From Taibaiella sp965229095 (GTDB lineage Bacteria; Bacteroidota; Bacteroidia; Chitinophagales; Chitinophagaceae): 64,000 bases of DNA. The stretch spans positions 1,798,001 through 1,862,000 of the forward strand of contig OZ245855.1 of the NCBI GenBank assembly GCA_965229095.1. Reading direction: 5' to 3'. Position numbers and translations under genes: made by a program. Positions within the stretch are counted from its first letter, which is position 1; each line of letters opens with the position of its first letter. Below, piece by piece: positions 52,784 to 62,207 of this stretch. The notes under the pieces were generated by a model. The model saw only the letters and a list, made by a program, of their open reading frames with translations, was not told where the DNA came from and did no database searches.

Positions 52784-53548
52784 ATGTCTATTACAAAAGA
52801 ATCGGAACTAGCCGGGATGAAAAAAGCAAGCGAAGCTGTCGCCCTCACATTGAAGGAAATGAGCAGGTTTGCTCAACCCGGGATGTCGACACAGGAACTG
52901 GATAACTATGGTGCGCAGCTCCTCAACGACATGGGCGCTAAATCGGCGCCATACCTCACTTATGGCTTTCCCGGCTGGACTTGTATCAGTGTAAATAATG
53001 AATTTTGCCACGGCATTCCGTCCGGCAACAAAATACTTAAAGAAGGCGATCTGATCAATATTGATGTTTCGGCCGAACTCGACGGCTTCTGGTCAGACAA
53101 TGGCAACTCGTTTGTGCTTGGGGAAGACATCAACCAGCACCAGAAACTGGTCGATGCTTCAAAACAGATTTTGCACAAAGCTATCTACAACATAAAAGGC
53201 GGTGTTCGTATTGCGGACATAGGCCACCTGATAGAAACAGAGGCAAAGAAACGCGGTTATAAAGTAATCAAGAACCTGACAGGACATGGCATAGGCAGGA
53301 GTCTTCATGAAGAACCAAGCGAGATAGCCAATTACAGGGACAAATATAATCTGGCGAGATTTAAGAAAAACACGGTGGTTGCTATTGAGACCTTTATAGC
53401 AACCACATCAACCTATGCCCTAACCCTGAATGATGGCTGGACAATGGTAGGGAATAAAGGCGGCTTTATGGCACAGCACGAACATACCATCGTGGTTACC
53501 GACGGTCATCCGGTCATACTCACGGAAAAGAATGAGATATGGAACTAA
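52784..53548 (+). CDS. map: Type I methionine aminopeptidase
   Basis: The ATG at 52784 gives a 254-residue protein (MSITKESELAGMKKASEAVA) of normal family length; the frame is open further upstream, but those residues have no family counterpart. It removes the initiator methionine from new proteins in the cytoplasm. The metal and active-site residues are in place: His76 (EFCHGIPSG), Asp94 (LINIDVSAELDG), Asp105 (FWSDNGNSF), His168 (GHGIGRSLHEEP), Glu202 (AIETFIAT) and Glu233 (QHEHTIVVT). Spacing between Asp, Asp, His and Glu agrees with the E. coli enzyme to within one residue. It is monocistronic. It lacks an N-terminal zinc-finger extension. Confidence 0.93.
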   Translation: MSITKESELAGMKKASEAVALTLKEMSRFAQPGMSTQELDNYGAQLLNDMGAKSAPYLTYGFPGWTCISVNNEFCHGIPSGNKILKEGDLINIDVSAELDGFWSDNGNSFVLGEDINQHQKLVDASKQILHKAIYNIKGGVRIADIGHLIETEAKKRGYKVIKNLTGHGIGRSLHEEPSEIANYRDKYNLARFKKNTVVAIETFIATTSTYALTLNDGWTMVGNKGGFMAQHEHTIVVTDGHPVILTEKNEIWN

Positions 53549-53588
53549 GAGACTGGGCATAAGCCAGCCCGTCGCCCTGTTCCTTCCA

Positions 53589-54290
53589 TCAAAGCACACG
53601 CAGCAATTTCATCATATCCGTTTTGTACACGGCTCCTACCGGCAGTTCCGCCTTCCCGACCGTAACTACGTTACCCATAATCTCCGTAATGTAATTTTTG
53701 TTGATCAGGTACGATTTATGTATCCGTATAAAATCGGGGGAAGCGGCAAATTGCGTTTCCAGATGGGCCATCGTTGCATAGGTGGTAATTTTTTGGGTAC
53801 CGGTATGGATGAGCAGGTAATTGCGAAAACTTTCCACATAACGGATATCCGCCATATTGATGCGCAGCAGTTTACCTTCGCTTTTTATAAAAATATCTTT
53901 GGGTGGCGGGGAAACAGGCACTACTTGCGCACTGTTATTCTTTACCAGGGCCTTGGCTTTGTCGACAGCCTGCAGAAAGCGTTCCAGCCCTATGGGCTTG
54001 ACCAGGTAATCCACCACATTCAACTCGTAACTGGCTACGGCATATTCCGTATGCGCCGTGGTCAGGATCACTTTGGGCGGGCGCTTTAAAAGACGTATAA
54101 AGTCCAGGCCGTTCACTTTGGGTAATTTTATATCGAGAAAAATAAGGTCAACCTGGTGGCTGCCGAGGAAAGAAAAAGCTTCCAGCGCATTGTCGCATTT
54201 GCCCATGAGCGTGAGATAGGAGGTCTGCGCAATGTGATGCTCAATAATATCCTGGGCTAGTGCTTCATCATCTATAATCAGGCAAGTCAT
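53589..54290 (-). CDS. LytTR-family response regulator
   Basis: This 233-residue protein has a receiver domain with acidic pocket DDE (residues 7-9), phospho-acceptor Asp53 in LIFLDIKLPKVNGLDF, TTAHTEYA and the Lys in VDYLVKPIGLERF. The C-terminal LytTR DNA-binding domain spans residues about 132-230 (IFIKSEGKLLRINMADIRYV, ESFRNYLLIHTG, FIRIHKSYLINKNYI). Its start overlaps the histidine kinase gene by 23 bp, so the pair is translationally coupled. The pair resembles other Bacteroidota LytS/LytR-like systems of unknown signal. Confidence 0.93.
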   Translation of the reverse strand: MTCLIIDDEALAQDIIEHHIAQTSYLTLMGKCDNALEAFSFLGSHQVDLIFLDIKLPKVNGLDFIRLLKRPPKVILTTAHTEYAVASYELNVVDYLVKPIGLERFLQAVDKAKALVKNNSAQVVPVSPPPKDIFIKSEGKLLRINMADIRYVESFRNYLLIHTGTQKITTYATMAHLETQFAASPDFIRIHKSYLINKNYITEIMGNVVTVGKAELPVGAVYKTDMMKLLRVL

Positions 54291-55407
54291 GTGTGTTCAG
54301 TTTTAGGTTTAGCATAACTTCAAAAATATGGTTCTGATCTGATATTCTGAGACTATGCCGGTCCGGATACAGCAATTCCAACCGTTTGGCTACATTGTGC
54401 AGGCCTATTCCACCGGCCTGCTCCCGTCCATGAGAAGGTGCTGCCGGTGCTGTATAATTATTGGTACAGCAGAAACACAAGGTATCTTCGTCGGTATCTA
54501 CCGAAATTTCAACATGCACAAAAGCATTACCGGTCATAGATTCAAGACCGTGCTTTACTGCATTCTCCACGAAGAAGATAAGCAAGGCCGGAGCAATATA
54601 ACGTTCCGGCAGCACAGCAGGCATAACCAGGCGGATAGCTTCTTTGTTTTTAAGCCTTATCTTCTCAATATCGATATAAGCCCTCAGCATTTCCAGTTCT
54701 TTTACCAGGGGCACATAATTTTGCCTGGACTCGTAAAGCATATAGCGCAGCAAATGGGATAACTTCAGGATCATCTCCGATGTCTTATCGGACTGTTTTA
54801 ACGAGAGTGCATAAATGCTGTTGAGTACGTTGAACAGGAAATGCGGGTTGATCTGCGATTTCAGCAGCGACAGTTCCGACTCCAGGTGCTGTTTTTCCAA
54901 CAAGGCATTTTTTTTTCGTTCGGTAAAAAAATATTGCATCAGGCGGCCCATCGAAAACAAAAACAGAGTGGGAAACACCGATGACAGGAATACTTGTGTA
55001 TAGTAATCCAGACCGGTTGTGAAGGAAGCCCTCAGCGGTGTATCGATAAAGAAATAGAAGCTCTTCCGGGGCCCGGGAAAATTAAGGATCAGCCATTCAC
55101 TATACCAACCTATAATCAAGGTAAATAATACGGCATGTACAGCCAGGGAGAGAAAGTAGGTGATATATTTTTTCCGGAGCAGCAGGCGGGGCAGCAATAC
55201 CGAGGTATTGCCATAGATCAGTACAAAACAGATAAGGTGCATACCTGCAGCAGCCCATAGGTGCGTGGTATTTTGCAGCCGGTAAATATCGTCCTTGCTG
55301 CTGTTGTACACGCCGTCGATAATAAATAGCCAGATTAATGTATTCAGGATCAGGCGGCTGCTGAGTAGCTGCACTGCTTTTTCGGTGATCTTTTGGATAG
55401 ATGCCAT
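54268..55407 (-). CDS. LytS-type sensor histidine kinase
   Basis: This 379-residue protein has four probable membrane helices: residues about 18-33, 51-68, 83-103 and 138-156. A coiled linker (ALLEKQHLESELSLLKSQ) leads to the His_kinase box INPHFLFNVLNSIYAL with His189. The ATPase domain shows the N box LLIFFVENAVKHGLE and the G box GIGLHNVAKRLELLY. It phosphorylates the downstream LytTR regulator. There is no extracytoplasmic sensor domain, so the signal is probably sensed in the membrane. Confidence 0.92.
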   Translation of the reverse strand: MASIQKITEKAVQLLSSRLILNTLIWLFIIDGVYNSSKDDIYRLQNTTHLWAAAGMHLICFVLIYGNTSVLLPRLLLRKKYITYFLSLAVHAVLFTLIIGWYSEWLILNFPGPRKSFYFFIDTPLRASFTTGLDYYTQVFLSSVFPTLFLFSMGRLMQYFFTERKKNALLEKQHLESELSLLKSQINPHFLFNVLNSIYALSLKQSDKTSEMILKLSHLLRYMLYESRQNYVPLVKELEMLRAYIDIEKIRLKNKEAIRLVMPAVLPERYIAPALLIFFVENAVKHGLESMTGNAFVHVEISVDTDEDTLCFCCTNNYTAPAAPSHGREQAGGIGLHNVAKRLELLYPDRHSLRISDQNHIFEVMLNLKLNTHDLPDYR

Positions 55408-55414
55408 AGGGATA

Positions 55415-55445
55415 CAAATTTAGGGTTGTCCATCCGGAACAGAAA
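55415..55445 (-). promoter_or_regulatory. Candidate promoter of the LytS/LytTR operon
   Basis: Minus strand TTTC (55445-55442), 19 bases, TAAATTTG (55422-55415): one mismatch from the TTTG-N19-TAnnTTTG consensus. The box ends eight bases before the ATG at 55407, predicting a leaderless or nearly leaderless mRNA. The remaining gap to 55780 shows no gene. Confidence 0.5.
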
Positions 55446-55780
55446 CGAGGCATCCGTGTTGAGATACATGTATTGCAAACGGGAAGGATAATCAGACATC
55501 GGGGATACACCGGATCAACAGGGCAACAGAAAGGACAAATCTTTACTTTGGCTTGCTTGTCCTGCGTTTTATCCTGTTGGTCAGCTCCGCGCAACAGTTG
55601 ATCCCGCCTTTTGACCGTATTCCTGAAAAAATACGCTACTTGCAACCATTACCGGTGCTGCTTTATGACAAACGAAAAGGCTAACTGCAACAGCTGCATG
55701 CATTGCGTCGCGCTCTTTTGGCTATAGCAACATCCCTGGCATTAAGTCTTTTTCACAACCAAACATTATATACAAAACTT

Positions 55781-57487
55781 ATGAAATCAAGCATTATCCC
55801 CGGGCTGCTCGCCCTTCAATTGTTTGCCGGATCAACAGCCCTGGCGCAGAATTATTACATCAAGATAGATGGGGATCAATACACCCGGGTCGCCGATCAT
55901 ATCAGCTGGGAACAAGGCTCCATCCCCGTCAATTCGGACGAATCGCAGGAGGCTTATAACCTTATCATGGCCGATGGCAAAAAGGTGGTTGGTACCATGC
56001 TTTTCCAGAGTGCCGCCGGTACCATGAGCTATGCCACCCATTACCTGCTTAACAGTTCTTCCGAACAGGTTGTGGCCCGGAAGATAGTAAAATATGGTAC
56101 CGACAATTTCTTCGTGGTAGGAGAAAAACAAAAAAGCGGAATAGTAGAGGGTACCGCAGTCCTTTACTATGACAGGACTACCGGCAACCTGATCAAAGCC
56201 TGGGACCTTTCGGCTTTGCCCGTTGGTTATAAACTGCTTCATGTCTTCGACGTCACTACGGAATTAAGTATGCCTGACCTGATCCGTATCCTGTGCACAG
56301 TATCCATTGGAAACGATGAAGGTGTTATGGAACTGCAGTTTGATTTGAATACAGGCCAGTACAAAGTCATTCACTACAAACCGGCAGCATTCAACCTGGC
56401 AAAATACAATTCGGTCTATTACATCGATGCGCATCATTATGGCCACTGGTGGCTGGGCTACGAGACTTCTTTTTATGGTATGGGCACATCCCGGGACCAA
56501 AAATCTGTGGCTTTCTGTTATTCGGACAATGTCTTCGAGCAGTATAATCTGATCTCGGCCAGGGGAACCGACGAAATAACCGGTGTGCAAATGAATGGCT
56601 CTTTTGGCCCCGATGGTATCAGGCATCAGATCGACATGGCTTTCCTGGATTCGGAAGGTGATCTTTGCATACAGCAAAAGGACAGCATGACCACGCTTAA
56701 CTGGCGGAAAAAATATCATTTCATCCGTGGCAAATTACGGATGAGCATGGGGCGTGATGGTCATGGGACCAAAGGCAACCGGGACTTAAATTATTTCATT
56801 ACAGTTGCCCATCATAACGACTTCGGCGATCCGGAAGGCAGAGTAACTACCCTGCACTATGATCCGCTTACCGGCGCTATGAAGCAGCCCAATGTATGGT
56901 ACATGTCCGGTATCGGCATCAACAAAGCCGGTGGTTTCCCCAATAATACTTATGACCCGCAATACAATTATACCTTTATTGCCGATCGCTTCAACCAGGA
57001 ACATGGCTTCAAATTTGGTACAGGTAATACTATTGACAACAGTGTAATGTCCTGTATCAAACTGTATAAATTTGAAGAAGCCTACAATACACTGAGAGAA
57101 TTGAGGACCGGCCTCAACACCAGCATCAACGGCCCTTTTACTGCCCGTTCGCTTAACATGATCAAAGTAAACAATATCAGGGTGGCTGTTGTTCCCGAAT
57201 GCACGGAAGAACAACGCGGCCTGGCGCCGGATCAGGCCCAAAGCCTGCTTGCGGATGCCGGTACCCTGGTAATGGATGCAGCACACCTGCAGGTAGCCCA
57301 TACCGGCAAAACCATTGCTTCGCTGAGGCTCCTGTCCATCGATGGCCGCCTGATCGCAGATGTACGCCAGGTGAACAGCAACAATTTCCGGAAAGAATTT
57401 ACACAGCGCCTGGTACCGGGTATCTATATTGTCAACATCAGCTATACCGATCAAAGTACCGAAGCCCGCAAAGTAAGCATCCGCTAA
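55781..57487 (+). CDS. Secreted protein with T9SS type A sorting domain (568 aa)
   Basis: The ATG at 55781 begins a good signal peptide (MKSSIIPGLLALQLFAGSTA, cut near LAQ); the open frame to 55703 adds residues that spoil it. The mature part is beta-rich, with KKVVGTMLFQSAAGTMSYAT, RKIVKYGTDNFFVVGEKQKS and YYIDAHHYGHWWLGYETSFY. I do not recognise the family. The C-terminal 80 residues are a type A sorting domain variant (HTGKTIASLRLLSIDGRLIA, RLVPGIYIVNISYTDQSTEA). The usual YPNP motif is absent. It follows the LytS/LytTR pair divergently and may be one of its targets. Confidence 0.8.
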   Translation: MKSSIIPGLLALQLFAGSTALAQNYYIKIDGDQYTRVADHISWEQGSIPVNSDESQEAYNLIMADGKKVVGTMLFQSAAGTMSYATHYLLNSSSEQVVARKIVKYGTDNFFVVGEKQKSGIVEGTAVLYYDRTTGNLIKAWDLSALPVGYKLLHVFDVTTELSMPDLIRILCTVSIGNDEGVMELQFDLNTGQYKVIHYKPAAFNLAKYNSVYYIDAHHYGHWWLGYETSFYGMGTSRDQKSVAFCYSDNVFEQYNLISARGTDEITGVQMNGSFGPDGIRHQIDMAFLDSEGDLCIQQKDSMTTLNWRKKYHFIRGKLRMSMGRDGHGTKGNRDLNYFITVAHHNDFGDPEGRVTTLHYDPLTGAMKQPNVWYMSGIGINKAGGFPNNTYDPQYNYTFIADRFNQEHGFKFGTGNTIDNSVMSCIKLYKFEEAYNTLRELRTGLNTSINGPFTARSLNMIKVNNIRVAVVPECTEEQRGLAPDQAQSLLADAGTLVMDAAHLQVAHTGKTIASLRLLSIDGRLIADVRQVNSNNFRKEFTQRLVPGIYIVNISYTDQSTEARKVSIR

Positions 57488-57516
57488 GGGTTGTCCGCAG
57501 TATTGAAAAAAATAAA

Positions 57517-57556
57517 AAGCCGACCGGCCGCAAACATAATTGCGGCCGGTTGGCTT
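57517..57556. terminator. Bidirectional terminator between convergent genes
   Basis: A 17-bp stem with one G-T pair (AAGCCGACCGGCCGCAA / TTGCGGCCGGTTGGCTT) and 6-nt loop lies between the stops at 57487 and 57585. An A-rich flank (GAAAAAAATAAA) on the left supplies a T-tract for minus-strand transcripts. Confidence 0.8.
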
Positions 57557-57584
57557 CTGTATAAGTTATCCTGTTCGTTACGGT

Positions 57585-59024
57585 TTATTTCCAGCCGCCG
57601 CCCAGGTCGCGGTATACATTGACCACGGCATTCATCTGTCCTTTCTTTGTTTCTATCAGCTCCAGCTTGGCTTCCAGGGCATCTCTCTGGGTCATCAATA
57701 CTTCCAGGTAATCGGCACGGGCCGATTTAAACAGGTCGTTGGAAATATCGATCGACAGCGTTAAAGCATCCACTTGTTTCGACTTCAAGGCATAGCTGCT
57801 GCCCAGGTTGCTGATATTGGAAAGCTGTGTCGCCACTTCCAGGTAAGCATTTAAAATGGTACGCTGGTAGTTGTACATGGCCTGCAACTGTCTTGCATTG
57901 GCATTGTTGAATTCTGCTCTGATCGCATTCCGGTTGATCAGCGGTCCGGCAAGGTCGCCTACCAGCGAATACAGCAAGGACTCCGGGAATTTGACCAAAT
58001 AAGAAGGATTGAATGCCTGTAGGCCCAGCGTGGCCGAGATACTGAACGAGGGATAAAACTCGGCACGCGCTACTTTTACGTCCAGCTTGGCTGCAGCCAG
58101 CTCCAGCTCGGCCTGTTTGATATCGGGCCTGTTGGCCAGCAACTGCGAAGGAATACCCGAATTGGTTACCGTCGGTACCAGGCTCAGGAAGTTGCTTTTA
58201 TCCCTGGGTATCTCCTGCGGATAACGGCCCAGCAGTAGGTTGATCCGGTTCTCCGTTTCTTTGATATTTTGCAGGATATCGAACTCCATGCTTTCGGATT
58301 TCAGCACCTCGGCCTCGAATTTCTTAACAGCCAGTTCTGTAGTTCTCGCAGCTTCTTTTTGCACCTTGATAATCGCCAGGGCATTTTCCTGCAGCTCGAT
58401 ATTCTGCTTTACGATGGCCAGTTGGTTGTCCAGGGCCAGCAGTTCATAATAACTGTTCGCTACTTCGGCGATCAGGTTGGTCAGCACAAAATTCTTGCCT
58501 TCTACGGTCGACAGATAGCGGGTAACCGCCGCCTTCTTGGCGTTGCGTAGCTTTTTCCAGATATCTACCTCCCAGTTGGCATAAGCGGCCAGGGCATAGT
58601 CGGGCAGCACATCCGGCACTTCTCTTCCGGGTGTGATCTCGGTAGAAGCATCTCCTGCCCCCTGGCTGGTGTATCTGCCTACTTTTTCGATACCGGCGCC
58701 GGCCCTTACACCCACGGTAGGTAATAAGGCACCCTTTTTGGCGCGGATATCGTTCTTTGCGATCTCGATCTCCTGCAAGGTGATCATCAGCTCCTGGTTG
58801 TTTTGCAACGCAGTATCGATCAGGTTCGCCAGGTTCTTATCGGTAAAAAACTCGCGCCAGGGTATAGCAGCCGTATTCACCGTATCCCGCTTGTCGTTAT
58901 AGGCGGAGGGAATGGGTTTGTTATCGGCAGTGGATATGATGGATGGGACTTTGCAGCTTGCAAGGGCCAGGCAAATGCCCAGCAGCCCCTTGCATACCTG
59001 TATCCTGTATTTATACATGGTCAT
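57585..59024 (-). CDS. RND efflux outer-membrane channel lipoprotein (TolC/OprM type)
   Basis: This 479-residue protein has a lipoprotein signal (GLLGICLALASCKVP, lipidated Cys). It shows two TolC-type repeats with long helices: NNQELMITLQEIEIAKNDIR, ALDNQLAIVKQNIELQENAL; and LLANRPDIKQAELELAAAKL, YNYQRTILNAYLEVATQLSN. The conserved LL.NRPDI motif of the outer-membrane factor family is present. Its start overlaps the pump gene's stop by one base. It forms the outer-membrane exit duct for the pump and adaptor. Confidence 0.93.
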   Translation of the reverse strand: MTMYKYRIQVCKGLLGICLALASCKVPSIISTADNKPIPSAYNDKRDTVNTAAIPWREFFTDKNLANLIDTALQNNQELMITLQEIEIAKNDIRAKKGALLPTVGVRAGAGIEKVGRYTSQGAGDASTEITPGREVPDVLPDYALAAYANWEVDIWKKLRNAKKAAVTRYLSTVEGKNFVLTNLIAEVANSYYELLALDNQLAIVKQNIELQENALAIIKVQKEAARTTELAVKKFEAEVLKSESMEFDILQNIKETENRINLLLGRYPQEIPRDKSNFLSLVPTVTNSGIPSQLLANRPDIKQAELELAAAKLDVKVARAEFYPSFSISATLGLQAFNPSYLVKFPESLLYSLVGDLAGPLINRNAIRAEFNNANARQLQAMYNYQRTILNAYLEVATQLSNISNLGSSYALKSKQVDALTLSIDISNDLFKSARADYLEVLMTQRDALEAKLELIETKKGQMNAVVNVYRDLGGGWK

Positions 59025-62000
59025 CAGATTTCTTCAGTTAATGGGTTTTCGTCTTCGTTCTTAATCAGCTTGTGCTTAGCCGCAATGGTGCCAAATATGT
59101 AATACAAGCCGGGTATGATGATAACACCGAATATGGTTCCTAGCAACATGCCTCCGGCAGCGGCCGTACCAATGGTACGATTACCCAGTTTACCCGGTCC
59201 GCTGGCAAATACCAGGGGTATCAGACCTGCGATAAAGGCAAAGGAGGTCATCAGGATAGGACGGAACCTGGCTTTGGCCCCTTCGAGCGCTGCCTGGTAC
59301 ACCGACATGCCTTTGTTGTGGGCATGCGCGGCAAACTCGACAATCAAAACGGCATTTTTACCCAGCAAACCAATCAGCATAACCATAGCGACCTGGGCAT
59401 AAATGTTGTTCTCCAGGCCAAATAATTTCAGCAGCAGGAAAGCTCCGAAAATACCGGCCGGCAGCGAAAGGATGATAGCCAGCGGCAGGATAAAACTTTC
59501 GTATTGCGCAGCAAGGATCAGGTACACAAAACCAAGACACACCAGGAAGATATAGATCGCCTGGTTGCCTTGCGCGACCTCATCGGCGGAGATACCGGCC
59601 CAGCCTATGCCAAAGCCACGGGGCAAGGTCTTTTCGGCCACTTCGTTGATCACTTTAATGGCTTCGCCGCTACTATGGCCTGCCGAAGCAGAGCCGCTGA
59701 TCTCCGAAGAGTTATACATGTTGTGCCGGGTGATCTCGGACAGTCCATATACTTTATCCATCTTCATGAAAGCAGAATAAGGCACCATTTCATCTTTGTT
59801 GTTTTTCACGTACAGCTTCAGGATATCTTCAGGCAATGCCCTGTATTGCGGCGATGCCTGTACGATCACCTTATACTGGCGGCCAAACTTGATAAAGCTG
59901 ATCTCGTAGTTACTGCCCACCAATGTGGACAGGGTATTCATGGCATTGTCGATCGATACGCCTTTCTGTTGGGCCAGGTCGTTATCTACCTTCAGCATGT
60001 ATTGCGGAAAGCTGGCACTATAGAAGCTAAAGACCGAAGACAGCTCGGGACGTTTGCTGAGCTCCCTTACAAAGTCATTGTTCACCTTCTCCATCTTCTT
60101 GTAATCGCCCGAACCTGCTTTATCCAGCAAGCGCAGCTCAAAGCCGCCTGCCGCACCATAACCCGGTACTGCCGGCGGTTGGAAGAATTCAATATTGGCG
60201 CCGGCAATGTCCTTGGATTTTTCTTCCAGCTCATCGATGATCTCCTGTACCGAATGCTTCCGGTGCTCCCAGCCTTTCAGGTTGATAAGACAGGTTCCCG
60301 AGTTGGATCCCGTACCCTCCGTAAGAATCTCATAACCTGCCAGGGCCGAAACGGATTGCACCCCTTCTACCCCTTCCGCTATTTTCTGCAGCCTTTCCGC
60401 TATTTCATTGGTTCGTTCCAGGGACGAGCCGGGAGGCGTCTGGATAATAGCATAGAACATACCCTGGTCTTCGTTGGGAATAAAACCGGAGGGCACTACT
60501 TTATTGAGGAAAAATGTGCCGATACAGAAAGCTATTAGCAAGCCAAAGGTAAAGGTCCTGCGGCTTACGATACGGCCCAGGAAACCCTGGTACTTATCGG
60601 CAGAGCGGTTAAACATATTGTTGAAGCCATCCAGGAAGCGGTTGACCGGTGTTTTCTTCTTTGCCTTGCCATGATTATTTTTCAAAATGATGGCACAAAG
60701 TGCGGGCGTAAGTGTAAGCGCCACGACACCGGAAAGAATGATCGCCGTTGCCATCGTGATAGAGAACTGCCTGTAGAATAATCCTACCGGGCCCGACATG
60801 AAGGCTACCGGGATGAATACAGCAGCCATCAGGAAGGTAATGGCGATAATAGCGCCGGAGATGTCGCGCATCGCCTTTTTAGTGGCTTTGCGCGGGCTCA
60901 GGTGCTCTGTCTCCATCTTGGCGTGCACGGCTTCAATCACCACGATCGCATCATCCACCACCACACCGATAGCCAGTACCAGGGCAAACAGTGTAATCAG
61001 GTTAAGCGTAATACCGAAGAACTGCATGAACATAAAGGTACCGATCAACGATACCGGTACTGCCATAGCGGGGATCAGGGTGGAGCGCCAGTCGCCCAGG
61101 AAGAGGAATACGACCAGGCCCACGAGAATAAAGGCTTCTACCAGGGTATGAACTACTTTTTCGATAGAAGCATCGAGGAAGGTAGAAACGTCGTAGCTGA
61201 TCTCGTAGTCCATTCCCTTGGGAAAAGAGCTCTTCTTGATCTCTGCCAGCTTGGCCTTTACATCTTCGATTACCTGGCTGGCATTACTGCCGTACGATTG
61301 CTTCAGCACGATAGCTGCCGAAGGCCTGCCATTCAGGTTGGAGTAAATATCGTACATCGAGCTGCCGAATTCTATATCGGCCACATCTTTCAGGCGGAGG
61401 ATTTCCCCCTCAGGGCTGGATTTCAAAACAACATTCTCATATTGCTCCCGGCTGGTAAACCGTCCCGAATACTTCAATACATATTCGAAAGATTGCGATC
61501 TTTTGCCCGAGCTTTCACCGGTCTTACCGGGAGAGGCTTCCAGGCTTTGCTGACTAAGGGCCTCCATCACCTCGTCGGCCGAGATCTTATAAGCCAGCAT
61601 ACGGTCAGGTTTGAGCCAGATACGCATGGCATATTCCCGGTTACCCAGGATGTCGGCAAAACCAACCCCGTTGACCCTTTTCAGCTCGGAGAGCAGGTTA
61701 ATGTCGGCAAAGTTGAAGAGGAATTTCTGGTCGGCATGAGGGTCCTTACTGTACAGGTTAACGTACATCAACATATTGGATTCTTCACGGGTGATCTTCA
61801 CCCCTTCCCGCACCACCAATGGCGGCAGCTTGTTGACCACGGACGCTACCCTGTTCTGCACGTTAAGGGCGGCCTGGTTGGGATCGGTACCCAGGTTAAA
61901 CACGATCTGTACCGTGGCTTCACCGTCATTACCGGCATTCGAGGTCATGTATTTCATCCCGGGAACACCGTTGAGGGCCCTTTCCAGGGGAATGATTACC

Positions 62001-62179
62001 GATTTGATCATTAATTCACCATTGGCCCCGGGGTATTCTGCCGTTACATTCACCTTAGGCGGCGAGATGGAGGGAAACTGGGTTACCGGCAGATTGGTAA
62101 TGGCAAGCGCCCCCAGGAAGACAATGATAAGCGATATAACTATGGAGAGAACAGGTCTCTGTATAAACTTGTTGAACAT
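59024..62179 (-). CDS. RND multidrug efflux pump, HAE1/AcrB type
   Basis: This 1051-residue protein has full family length. It begins MFNKFIQRPVLSIVISLIIV (TM1), has the large periplasmic porter loops, and in TM4 shows the proton-relay pair in LAIGVVVDDAIVVIEAVHAK. TM10-12 contain AAQYESFILPLAIILSLPAG, AQVAMVMLIGLLGKNAVLIV and KARFRPILMTSFAFIAGLIP. It sits in the inner membrane and exports hydrophobic compounds using the proton gradient. It is the middle gene of the adaptor-pump-channel operon. The substrate is unknown. Confidence 0.95.
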   Translation of the reverse strand: MFNKFIQRPVLSIVISLIIVFLGALAITNLPVTQFPSISPPKVNVTAEYPGANGELMIKSVIIPLERALNGVPGMKYMTSNAGNDGEATVQIVFNLGTDPNQAALNVQNRVASVVNKLPPLVVREGVKITREESNMLMYVNLYSKDPHADQKFLFNFADINLLSELKRVNGVGFADILGNREYAMRIWLKPDRMLAYKISADEVMEALSQQSLEASPGKTGESSGKRSQSFEYVLKYSGRFTSREQYENVVLKSSPEGEILRLKDVADIEFGSSMYDIYSNLNGRPSAAIVLKQSYGSNASQVIEDVKAKLAEIKKSSFPKGMDYEISYDVSTFLDASIEKVVHTLVEAFILVGLVVFLFLGDWRSTLIPAMAVPVSLIGTFMFMQFFGITLNLITLFALVLAIGVVVDDAIVVIEAVHAKMETEHLSPRKATKKAMRDISGAIIAITFLMAAVFIPVAFMSGPVGLFYRQFSITMATAIILSGVVALTLTPALCAIILKNNHGKAKKKTPVNRFLDGFNNMFNRSADKYQGFLGRIVSRRTFTFGLLIAFCIGTFFLNKVVPSGFIPNEDQGMFYAIIQTPPGSSLERTNEIAERLQKIAEGVEGVQSVSALAGYEILTEGTGSNSGTCLINLKGWEHRKHSVQEIIDELEEKSKDIAGANIEFFQPPAVPGYGAAGGFELRLLDKAGSGDYKKMEKVNNDFVRELSKRPELSSVFSFYSASFPQYMLKVDNDLAQQKGVSIDNAMNTLSTLVGSNYEISFIKFGRQYKVIVQASPQYRALPEDILKLYVKNNKDEMVPYSAFMKMDKVYGLSEITRHNMYNSSEISGSASAGHSSGEAIKVINEVAEKTLPRGFGIGWAGISADEVAQGNQAIYIFLVCLGFVYLILAAQYESFILPLAIILSLPAGIFGAFLLLKLFGLENNIYAQVAMVMLIGLLGKNAVLIVEFAAHAHNKGMSVYQAALEGAKARFRPILMTSFAFIAGLIPLVFASGPGKLGNRTIGTAAAGGMLLGTIFGVIIIPGLYYIFGTIAAKHKLIKNEDENPLTEEI

Positions 62180-62207
62180 GGAAGTATGCTGTTGGGGATT
62201 GAACTAG

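Noticed and set aside
55100..55645. 181-aa minus-strand frame overlapping the histidine kinase start
   Set aside because: It overlaps the kinase gene on the same strand in another frame, is Cys/Arg/Tyr-rich and has no motif.
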